Under the pieces are notes generated by a model. The model had not been told where the DNA came from. It did no database searches and saw nothing but the letters and a program-made list of their open reading frames with translations. From Gemmatimonadaceae bacterium (lineage in GTDB: Bacteria > Latescibacterota > UBA2968 > UBA8231): a DNA stretch of 34,976 bases. The DNA lies in assembly GCA_002726335.1 (NCBI GenBank), contig PBSR01000124.1, forward strand, positions 1-34,976. Direction: 5' to 3'. The position numbers and the translations under genes are program-made. Shown one piece after another: positions 1 to 7,409 of the stretch (positions are counted from its first letter, which is position 1; the number at the start of each line of letters is the position of its first letter).

Positions 1-2199
1 CGCTCGGTCTTCGCCAGCGAGCGGTCGACGATCGCGCTGTTGCTGGCCAGCAGTCTCGTCTTCGTCCGCTTCTATCTTGGCGCCGGTCATTTCAACTGGG
101 CCGCCGACTCCTCGCAGCACATCGCCTACGTCGACATCACCGCCGGTGCGCTGTCCCGCGGCGAGTTGCCCTTCTGGACCTACTACCTGGGCACCGGTTC
201 CCCCTACATGCAGTTTTACGGGTTCGTCTTCTTCTGGGGCGCCGGCCTGTTCAGCTTCCTTCTGCGGGACACCTACCTGGCCCTGAAGATCGTGCTGGCA
301 GGCTGCCATGTGCTCTCCGGCCTGGGCGCCTACGCCGCCGCCCGAGCCGGCGGCTGTCGGCGCGGCGCCGCCTTCGTCGCCGGCATCGGTTTCGTCCTCT
401 GCTTCTGGCATGCCCAGCATGTCCTGATCATGGGGCGTCTGCAGCTGTCACTCGTCTACGCCCTGCTGCCGTGGCCGATCTGGGCCCTCGAACGAGCTCT
501 GTCCTGTGTCGATATCAGACGCGGGCTGCCGGCCGCCCTGTTTGGCGGGGCCCTGCTCGGCGTCCTCGTCCTCTCTCACCCGGGCTACGGCTACTGGGCC
601 TGTGCCTTCACCGGGCTCTACGGCCTGGCCCACGTGCTGGCACAGGCCGGTCCTGTCAGCCGGTTGCCGCGTATCGGACTGCTCTCGGTACTGCTGGCCA
701 CCGGTCTCGTCGTCGGCGGCGCTCTCGTGTTGCCCATGTGGCTGGACAAGGGCTTCACGGGGATGGGGGATACCGAATACAGCCTGTTGGGCACACCTGA
801 TCCGCACTGGTGGCACGTGCTGGTATGGTCAAATTTCCGCATCTGGTTGTGGACTCCTGGCGTGGCTGAATTCAACTGGTATGGCGGGTATCTGGGCATC
901 ACTCTGATCTGCCTGGCCGCCACCGGTGTCATGGCCGGCGCTCTTTCCCGGGGCAGGCGGCGGGCCCCCGGCGCCTTCGCCGCAGCCGCGTGCCTGCTTG
1001 GTGGCCTCGTCATGGTGTTCGGCTATCGTACCGCTCTCGTACGGCTGCTGCCGAACAGCGAGATCCTCGGTGCCGGTCGGTACCTGCTTTACGTCAGCTT
1101 CTTCCTCGCCCTGAGCGCCGGCCACGGCGTCCGCTTTCTGCAGGTGCGGGCGCGGCGGCGATCGGGCCTGTGGTATCGGGTGGCCGGTCTGGCGACGCTC
1201 GCCATTGTCGTCGATCTCGGCCCTACCACGTTTCTGCACAGCTACCGCGATCCCGACAGTAAGATCGACCCGGCGAATGTCTCCTTCGAGTTCTATGAAA
1301 GCCTCTTCGCCCAGTCGCGGGTGTATGGGGAGCACGGCGCCGTACCTGACTATTGGGTCGTCTGGGCTGCTGCCGACATGAACCTCTACCAGGGTACCGG
1401 GTTGCTCTACTTCAACACGCGCACACCGGTGCCCGACGGACCGCACCCGGGCGAGCTGCCCGCCGTGTTTCAGTTCGTGCGGCCTTTCATACGGCTTGTT
1501 GATGCCTCCATCGCCCGGGACCTGATCGATGATGGCTCCCAGCTGCACGTGTCTCCCACCGTGTACGAGGGCCTGACCCTGCTCAATGTCCGCTACCTGC
1601 TGGCCCGTGCCGCCTCAGGCCGAACCCTCGGTCTGGAACTGCCGGATCCGTCCCCCGTTCACGTCTCAGCGACTCTGTCTCCGCCACCGGAGCCCTCCGC
1701 CGAGACCCTGGCACAGATGCTGAACATGGATCTCGATCGGCTACTGAGCAGCGATCCGCGCGATGTCGCAGGCATGACGACGGTGATGACGCTGCTGGAA
1801 GGTATGGACGTGGATCCCCGGGCGCGCACCTGCAGGACTTTCTTCGTCGATGCCCTCGAGTCTCCTGTCGAGCTGGGCACCGATGTGGCCGTCACCGTGC
1901 TGGAACACACGGTCCGGTCACAGCGTGTCGACTTGCGCGTACGCACGGCAACCCGCTGTTTCGCCCGACTCGCCTACGGCTACTACCCGTACGTCGACAT
2001 CCGTGTGGACGGAGCCCTGGTGCAGCCTCTGGTTACCACCTCGGGGTTCGTCGTCATCGACCTGACAGAGGGTGAACACGACATCGTCCTGCAGCCCCGA
2101 CTGTCCACACTGCGCGCCAGCCTGCTCTGGAACAGTCTTCTCGTCGTTGTGGCCACCACGTTCTGGTACATCCGCAGTCGTCGGGCAGAAGCGGTATAG
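1..2199 (+). CDS. Polytopic membrane protein, YfhO-like (5' end outside window)
   Basis: The reading frame is open from the first base of the window, so the gene probably starts upstream; the first start-like codon inside is a TTG at 40. About the first 385 residues after that TTG are a series of hydrophobic helices separated by short polar loops, as in large bacterial integral membrane glycosyltransferase-like proteins. A long, mostly soluble region follows (roughly residues 390-690), and a final helix near residues 695-715 ends in the basic tail RSRRAEAV. This order, a multi-helix N-terminal part, then an extracytoplasmic domain, then a last helix, resembles the YfhO family of membrane proteins linked to glycosylation of cell-wall polymers. 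I see no catalytic motif that fixes a reaction. It ends in TAG, 59 bases before the next gene. The family call is by architecture and remains tentative; a GT-C-type glycosyltransferase is the alternative. Confidence 0.6.
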   Translation, partial: RSVFASERSTIALLLASSLVFVRFYLGAGHFNWAADSSQHIAYVDITAGALSRGELPFWTYYLGTGSPYMQFYGFVFFWGAGLFSFLLRDTYLALKIVLAGCHVLSGLGAYAAARAGGCRRGAAFVAGIGFVLCFWHAQHVLIMGRLQLSLVYALLPWPIWALERALSCVDIRRGLPAALFGGALLGVLVLSHPGYGYWACAFTGLYGLAHVLAQAGPVSRLPRIGLLSVLLATGLVVGGALVLPMWLDKGFTGMGDTEYSLLGTPDPHWWHVLVWSNFRIWLWTPGVAEFNWYGGYLGITLICLAATGVMAGALSRGRRRAPGAFAAAACLLGGLVMVFGYRTALVRLLPNSEILGAGRYLLYVSFFLALSAGHGVRFLQVRARRRSGLWYRVAGLATLAIVVDLGPTTFLHSYRDPDSKIDPANVSFEFYESLFAQSRVYGEHGAVPDYWVVWAAADMNLYQGTGLLYFNTRTPVPDGPHPGELPAVFQFVRPFIRLVDASIARDLIDDGSQLHVSPTVYEGLTLLNVRYLLARAASGRTLGLELPDPSPVHVSATLSPPPEPSAETLAQMLNMDLDRLLSSDPRDVAGMTTVMTLLEGMDVDPRARTCRTFFVDALESPVELGTDVAVTVLEHTVRSQRVDLRVRTATRCFARLAYGYYPYVDIRVDGALVQPLVTTSGFVVIDLTEGEHDIVLQPRLSTLRASLLWNSLLVVVATTFWYIRSRRAEAV

Positions 2200-2211
2200 C
2201 GACAACCCCCC

Positions 2212-2229
2212 ACGGCAATTGGCTGCCGT
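2212..2229. other. Small inverted repeat between membrane protein and enolase gene
   Basis: ACGGCA and TGCCGT form a 6-bp GC-rich stem with a 6-base loop in the 59-base gap after the YfhO-like gene. There is no clear T run after it, so it is at best a weak or factor-dependent terminator, or a leader hairpin for the enolase cassette. Confidence 0.25.
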
Positions 2230-2258
2230 TCCTCCTTCACCCTCCCTCCGGATTCACC

Positions 2259-3368
2259 ATGAAGATCACCGACATCAAGACCTGTTCCGCGCGTTTCGGG
2301 TATGTACGTGTATACTCCGACGAAGGCCTGTACGGCACGGGCGAGTTGTCCCACCAGGGCGCCGGCTGGCGCCAGATCGTCGACAGCATGAAGCGCCTGC
2401 TCATCGGCGAGGATCCACGCGATGTGGACATGTGCTTCGAGAAGGTGCGCCGTGCCTTCATCTTCCAGGGCGGCGCCGCCGGTCACGCCATCTCCGCCCT
2501 CACCGGTATCGAGGTGGCTCTGTGGGACCTGGCGGGCAAGGCGGCGGGCGTGCCGGTCTATCGCCTGCTCGGCGGCAAGTTCAGGGACCGCGTCCGCCTC
2601 TACGTCGACTGTGCTCACGGTGACTACGCCGAGACGGCACAGCGCGTCCGCGAGGCTGGGTTCACGGCCATGAAGTTCGACCTCGACGACGGCAATCGGC
2701 CGCAGAAGATGGACCGCTGGAACTGGACCGTACATCCGTCGGAGCTGGATGTCATCGTCTCCGAGGCGCACGAGATCCGCGAGGCGGTCGGCTCGGACAT
2801 GGACCTGGGCATCGACCTGCACGGCCGCTACGACGCGGTGGCGGGACAGAAGATCGCCGTCGGGGTCGAGGGTCTGGATCTGATGTGGCTGGAAGAGCCG
2901 GTGCCACCGGAAAACATCGACGCCCTGGCCAAGGTGAAGGCGGCTTCGGCCACGCCGATCTGCGTCGGGGAAAACCTCTACCTGCGCTATGGTTTCCGCG
3001 AGCTGCTGGAAAAGCAGGCCGCCGATATCATCATGCCCGACATCTCCAAGTGCGGCGGCCTTTCGGAGTGTCGCAAGATCGCCAACATGGCCGAGATCTA
3101 CTACGTACCCTTTGCCCCGCACAACAACTCCGGGCCTCTGAGCACGCTCGCCGACGCCCATACCTGCGCCAGCGTACCCAACTTCCTCGCCCTCGAATAT
3201 CACCGCTTCCGCGACGAGGCCATGGAGGACATCCTGTCAAAGGATGAACCCCTCATCGAGCAGGGCCACGTCGTGCTCAGTGAGAAGCCGGGACTGGGTG
3301 CCGAACTCGACGAGCAGGTTGTGCGTTCGATGCTGCCCGAAGGGGACGACGGCGACCTGTGGCGTTGA
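2259..3368 (+). CDS. Mandelate racemase/enolase-superfamily sugar-acid dehydratase, galactonate-dehydratase-like
   Basis: This 369-residue cytoplasmic enzyme has the enolase-superfamily layout: an N-terminal capping domain (about 1-120) and a TIM barrel. Visible active-site residues are D186 and H188 in IDLHGR, E212 in LEEP, E238 in VGEN, D261 in MPDISK and H288 in PHNNSG. In E. coli D-galactonate dehydratase I recall the metal ligands as D183, E209 and E235 with catalytic H185 and H285; every position here is offset by exactly +3. That supports a Mg-dependent dehydratase producing a 2-keto-3-deoxy sugar acid. The exact substrate cannot be read from sequence. It starts the 2259-7389 cassette and overlaps the next gene by 4 or 10 bases, so the two are likely translationally coupled. 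No strong ribosome binding site precedes the ATG. Confidence 0.88.
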   Translation: MKITDIKTCSARFGYVRVYSDEGLYGTGELSHQGAGWRQIVDSMKRLLIGEDPRDVDMCFEKVRRAFIFQGGAAGHAISALTGIEVALWDLAGKAAGVPVYRLLGGKFRDRVRLYVDCAHGDYAETAQRVREAGFTAMKFDLDDGNRPQKMDRWNWTVHPSELDVIVSEAHEIREAVGSDMDLGIDLHGRYDAVAGQKIAVGVEGLDLMWLEEPVPPENIDALAKVKAASATPICVGENLYLRYGFRELLEKQAADIIMPDISKCGGLSECRKIANMAEIYYVPFAPHNNSGPLSTLADAHTCASVPNFLALEYHRFRDEAMEDILSKDEPLIEQGHVVLSEKPGLGAELDEQVVRSMLPEGDDGDLWR

Positions 3369-4543
3369 CGCGAATCGGTGTCGTCGGCTATGGCAGCCGC
3401 ATCCACGGAATGATCTGCGGACCCTTCCGCCAGATCGATCCCGACCTGCGCGTGGTGGCCGTCGTCGATCCCGACGAGAGTGGCGCACGAGATCGATTGG
3501 CCGAATGCGACCGCGACGATGTCGTGTTCTATGAGAGTGTCGAATCCATGATGCGCGCCGCCGACCTGGATGCCGTCGCCGTCGGCACCCGGTGCAACCT
3601 GCACGCCGCCATTGCCGGCGAGCTGGCAGCCTTCGACGTACCGCTGTGTCTCGAAAAACCGGTGGCTGTCACCATGGAGCAGGCCGTAGAGCTGGAGTGC
3701 GCCTTTGAAAGGGCGCGTTGCCCGGTGGTCGTCAGTTTTCCTCTGCGTGTCTCCCCCCTGTGCGATCTTGCACGACAGTACATCGAGGCCGGCGCCGTGG
3801 GTGAGCCACTGCATGTGAACGCCGTCAATTATGTGCCCTACGGCACCGTCTACTGGGAGCAGGCCTATCGCGACTACGACGTCACCGGGGGGCTGTTTCT
3901 GCAGAAGGCGACCCACGATTTCGACTACCTGATGTATCTCATGGGTCAATCCGTGACCCGGATCGCCGCCACCGCCACAAGAGGGCGCATCTTCGGCGGT
4001 GACAGACCCGCCGGCCTGCGGTGCTCTCAGTGCGACGACACCGCCACCTGTCCCGAGAGTCCCGAAAACCGGCGCCGCAACAGTTCCGGCGGCTCGGCGG
4101 CCGATCACCCGTGTCTGTTCAGTCTCGACTGTGGCTCCGGCGAGCGTCTCAACGAAGACTGCTCCAGCGCTCTGCTGGAATTCGCCGACGGCAGTCACGG
4201 TGTCTACTCGCAGGTGTTCTACGCCCGACGGGATGCCGGCGCCCGCGGGGCCACGGTCAGTGGCTACGACGGTACCGTCGGCTTCGACTGGTACACCAAC
4301 GAACTGAAGCGCGTCCGTCACCACCATCCGTTTTCTGCCACCGAGCGGGCCGGTGGGGACATGAGCCACTTCGGCGGTGACATCGCCCTGGCCGACGACT
4401 TCCTCGGTGTCGTACACGGTTCGCGGTCCTCGCGTACACCGATCGAGACGGGCCTGCAGTCGGTATACGCCTGTCTGGCCGCGCGCCAGTCAGCCGGCGG
4501 CGGTGGCTTCGTCGAGGTCCGTCAGGTCGGCGCCGATGGCTGA
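3359..4543 (+). CDS. Gfo/Idh/MocA-family oxidoreductase with a cysteine-rich insert
   Basis: NAD(P)-dependent sugar or inositol dehydrogenase-type protein of 394 residues. The N-terminal Rossmann fold shows GVVGYGSRIHG (residues 7-17) and the family EKP motif (residues 99-101); the C-terminal alpha/beta domain has ATHDFDY (184-190) at the usual substrate-site position. Inserted in the C-terminal domain is a cysteine-rich stretch: C222-x2-C225-x5-C231, then C252, C258 and C268. I recall similar inserts in other members of the family, possibly binding a metal. The GTG start at 3359 overlaps the enolase gene by 10 bases; a TTG at 3365 would give a 4-base TTGA overlap. The next gene starts inside its last codons. 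The context implies oxidation of the sugar or sugar acid handled by the neighbouring dehydratase. Confidence 0.85.
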   Translation: MALTRIGVVGYGSRIHGMICGPFRQIDPDLRVVAVVDPDESGARDRLAECDRDDVVFYESVESMMRAADLDAVAVGTRCNLHAAIAGELAAFDVPLCLEKPVAVTMEQAVELECAFERARCPVVVSFPLRVSPLCDLARQYIEAGAVGEPLHVNAVNYVPYGTVYWEQAYRDYDVTGGLFLQKATHDFDYLMYLMGQSVTRIAATATRGRIFGGDRPAGLRCSQCDDTATCPESPENRRRNSSGGSAADHPCLFSLDCGSGERLNEDCSSALLEFADGSHGVYSQVFYARRDAGARGATVSGYDGTVGFDWYTNELKRVRHHHPFSATERAGGDMSHFGGDIALADDFLGVVHGSRSSRTPIETGLQSVYACLAARQSAGGGGFVEVRQVGADG

Positions 4544-5393
4544 TCCTTCGATGGGTGGACGCATCGGTTTCGTCGACTTCCGGCTGGATAACTACCACGC
4601 CGACGTCTACCTGAAGCTCCTGCGCGGTGAACTGGCCGAACTCGGCTTCACCGTCGCCGGGTGCACGGCGTCGGAGGCCGAACCCAGCAGGCTGTGGGCG
4701 CGGCAGAACGAAGTTGCCTGGTTCGACGATGTGTCCGGTCTCGACGAGCATGTCGACCACTATGTCGTTCTGGCGCCGTCGAATCCGGAGACCCATCTGG
4801 ATCTGTGCGGCGCGGTATTCCCTTGCGGGAAATCGACCTATGTGGACAAGACCTTCGCCCCTGATCGGGCCACGGCCGAGGCGCTCTTCGCCCTCGCCGA
4901 TCGGCATGGCGTCGCCGTGCAGACCACGTCGGCCCTGCGTTATACCGCTGTCCAGGACTACGTGTCCGGCGTCGGGCGGGATTCGGTGCGCCATATCGTC
5001 GCCTGGGGCGGTGGCAGCTCTTTTGAAGAATACGCCATCCATCCGGTGGAACTCGTCGTCAGTTGTCTGGGGCCCGGAGTGCTCCGGCTGCAGCGTTGGG
5101 GCGATGAGCCACGCACGCGCCTGCTGCTGGAGTGGAACGATGGGGTCACCGCCATCGTACACGTACACACCGATGGCAGCACCACTCCCTACGCCGCCTC
5201 AGTGACGACGGCGACGGAGACGCGTTTTCTCGCCGTCGATTCGGGGCAGATCTTTCTCGACACGGCCCGCGCTTTTCTGACGCTGTTCGAAAGCGGCCAG
5301 GCCAACGTGCCCCGAGAAGAGAGTCTGGCCGTTCGGTGCATCCTCGATGCCGCCAACCACCCGGCGGCACAAAGGGAGTTTGCTGATGTCTGA
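4536..5393 (+). CDS. Short Gfo/Idh/MocA-like protein with degenerate nucleotide-binding motif
   Basis: The 285-residue protein reads like a shortened Gfo/Idh/MocA member. The first strand is RIGFVDFRLDNYHA where a GxGxxG/A loop is expected, so the dinucleotide-binding glycines are missing. The lysine of the EKP motif may survive in YVDKTFAPD, and EEYAIHPVELV stands where the catalytic His region normally lies. The ATG at 4536 overlaps the previous gene by 8 bases (open frame exists further upstream but would only lengthen the overlap). Its own end overlaps the symporter start by 8 bases. Tight coupling to a canonical family member suggests a partner or regulatory subunit, or an enzyme with altered cofactor use; this is inference. 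Family membership is probable, activity uncertain. Confidence 0.7.
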   Translation: MADPSMGGRIGFVDFRLDNYHADVYLKLLRGELAELGFTVAGCTASEAEPSRLWARQNEVAWFDDVSGLDEHVDHYVVLAPSNPETHLDLCGAVFPCGKSTYVDKTFAPDRATAEALFALADRHGVAVQTTSALRYTAVQDYVSGVGRDSVRHIVAWGGGSSFEEYAIHPVELVVSCLGPGVLRLQRWGDEPRTRLLLEWNDGVTAIVHVHTDGSTTPYAASVTTATETRFLAVDSGQIFLDTARAFLTLFESGQANVPREESLAVRCILDAANHPAAQREFADV

Positions 5394-7389
5394 AGTGCAG
5401 ACCATGCACTGGATCGATTGGGTCGTCGTCGGCCTGATGGCAGTGTTCTTCATCGGTATCGCCCGGGCGACGAAGAAGTACACCCAGTCCACCAGCGACT
5501 TCCTGGCGGCCAATCGCCTTGCCGGCCGTTACCTGTTGACCCTGGCCGAGGGGGTGGCCGGACTCGGTGCTGTGTCGATCGTGGCCCGCTTCCAGATGGT
5601 CTACAAAGCCGGGTTCGCGCCGAACTGGTGGGAACAGCTGCAGGCGCCGATCGCCCTGATCATGATGCTCACAGGTTGGGTCGTCTACCGCTTCCGCGAG
5701 ACCCGGTCACTGACGCTGGCACAGTTTTTTGAGATGCGTTACGGCCGCAACTTCCGCATCTACGCGGCCACCATCTGCTGGATCTCCGGGATCATCAACT
5801 TCGGCATCTTCCCTTCGGTGGGCGCCAACTTCTTCATGCATTACTGCGGACTGCCGGACGACTTCTACCTGTTCGGCGTCCTCCTGCTGCCCACCTACCA
5901 TACACTGCTCGTCATTCTGCTGGGACTGTCTCTCTACTTCACCTTCGCCGGCGGCCAGATCGCCGTGCTGGTCACCGACTTCTTCCAGTCCTTCTTCGTC
6001 AACATCGTCCTCATCACGATCCTCGTCCTGCTGCTGATCAAGTTCCCTCTGGCCACGGTGTTCGAGGGTCTGCAGATCGCCGAGCCGGGCAAGTCTCTAC
6101 TCGATCCCTTCGACGCGGCCGACGTGAAGGGCTTCAACGCCTGGTACTTTCTCATCGGCCTTTTCGGCATGGTCATCAACCGCATGGCCTGGCAGGGCTC
6201 ACAGGCCTACCACGTGTCGGCCAAGAGCCCCCACGAGGCCAAGATGGCCGGTGTGCTGGGCAGCTACCGTGGATGGGCGATGCTCTGGGCGCTGACACTG
6301 ATGCCGCTGGTGGCCTACACCATCATGCACCATCCCGACTACGCTGATTTTGCGGCACGGGTACAGAGCGTTCTCGATCAGATTCCCGACGAGCAGGTCC
6401 GGGATCAGATGACGACCCCCCTGACGATGACTCTCTACATGCCGGTGGGACTGATGGGGGCCTTCGCCGCCGTCATGTTCGCCGCCTTCATCTCCACCCA
6501 CGATACCTACCTGCACTCGTGGGGCTCCATCTTCATTCAGGATATCTACCTGCCGTGGTCGGGCAAGGAACTCGACGCCAAACGGCACATGCGTCTGTTG
6601 CGCTTCTCCATCTTCGGTGTGGCCGTGTTCATCTTTCTGTTCTCCTCCCTCTACCGGCAGACGCAGGACATCCTGCTGTTCTTCGCCCTCACCGGCGCCT
6701 TCTGGGTCGGCGGCGCTGGGGTCGTCATCGTCGGTGGCCTCTACACCAGCTGGGGTACGGCGCGCGGGGCCTATGCGGCCCTCACCGCCGGCTCTCTGCT
6801 GGCCACCACCGGCATGGTCCTCGAACACTATTGCGAAGACTGGTACGGCGTTGAATTCTTCCTCACGGGCCAGGAGGTGAGTTTCTTTGCCATGCTGGTA
6901 GGCTGGTCCCTCTACGTGATCTTCTCGCTGTCGGACCGACACGTGTTCAACCTCGATAAGCTTTTGCACCGCGGGGAATTCGTCGTCGCCAGCGATCGCC
7001 TGGCCACCGGTGGTCGCGATGAAAAACGTGTGTGGAACTGGAAGGCGGCCCTGGGCATCACCGAGGAGTTCACCCGTGGCGACAAGATCATCTATGGCAT
7101 TACGATCGTGAAATCGCTGCTGTTCTTCCTGCTCTGGATCGGCATGACGATCACCGTCTACACCGTCGGCATCAGCAAGGAAGGCTGGGCGACCTACCAC
7201 TACTATGTCAACGCCATGTTCTTCATCGCCACGTCGTTCATCGTCATGGTGTGGCTGTCGATCGGTGGGGTGAAGGACCTGGTAACCCTGTATCGCGATC
7301 TGCAGGCAGCCAAGCGTGACTTCGCCGACGACGGTACCGTGCGCGATCACGACTACGAGCTGAAGCCGGGAGAAACGCAGAGCAGCTGA
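5386..7389 (+). CDS. Sodium:solute symporter (SSS family)
   Basis: Large inner-membrane protein of 667 residues with about 14 hydrophobic helices, matching the SSS/vSGLT family. The N-terminal part shows the family-type stretch SDFLAANRLAGR followed by a glycine- and alanine-rich helix. FISTHDTYLHSW, with an ST pair in a mid-protein helix, lies where SSS proteins carry the Ser/Thr of a sodium site. The C-terminal tail is hydrophilic and charged. An ATG at 5386 is chosen because AAAGGGAG lies just upstream at 5371-5378 and because this gives an 8-base overlap with the previous gene. As the last gene of the cassette it probably imports the sugar acid or oligosaccharide that the dehydratase and dehydrogenases process. 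It converges on the lyase gene with a 20-base gap that holds no obvious terminator hairpin. Confidence 0.9.
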   Translation: MSEVQTMHWIDWVVVGLMAVFFIGIARATKKYTQSTSDFLAANRLAGRYLLTLAEGVAGLGAVSIVARFQMVYKAGFAPNWWEQLQAPIALIMMLTGWVVYRFRETRSLTLAQFFEMRYGRNFRIYAATICWISGIINFGIFPSVGANFFMHYCGLPDDFYLFGVLLLPTYHTLLVILLGLSLYFTFAGGQIAVLVTDFFQSFFVNIVLITILVLLLIKFPLATVFEGLQIAEPGKSLLDPFDAADVKGFNAWYFLIGLFGMVINRMAWQGSQAYHVSAKSPHEAKMAGVLGSYRGWAMLWALTLMPLVAYTIMHHPDYADFAARVQSVLDQIPDEQVRDQMTTPLTMTLYMPVGLMGAFAAVMFAAFISTHDTYLHSWGSIFIQDIYLPWSGKELDAKRHMRLLRFSIFGVAVFIFLFSSLYRQTQDILLFFALTGAFWVGGAGVVIVGGLYTSWGTARGAYAALTAGSLLATTGMVLEHYCEDWYGVEFFLTGQEVSFFAMLVGWSLYVIFSLSDRHVFNLDKLLHRGEFVVASDRLATGGRDEKRVWNWKAALGITEEFTRGDKIIYGITIVKSLLFFLLWIGMTITVYTVGISKEGWATYHYYVNAMFFIATSFIVMVWLSIGGVKDLVTLYRDLQAAKRDFADDGTVRDHDYELKPGETQSS

Positions 7390-7409
7390 GATCCGCCGGC
7401 GATGGCGCT

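Noticed and set aside
1983..4417. Two open minus-strand frames of about 400 codons opposite the enolase and Gfo/Idh genes
   Set aside because: They mirror well-supported coding genes and have no motif, start signal or domain of their own.
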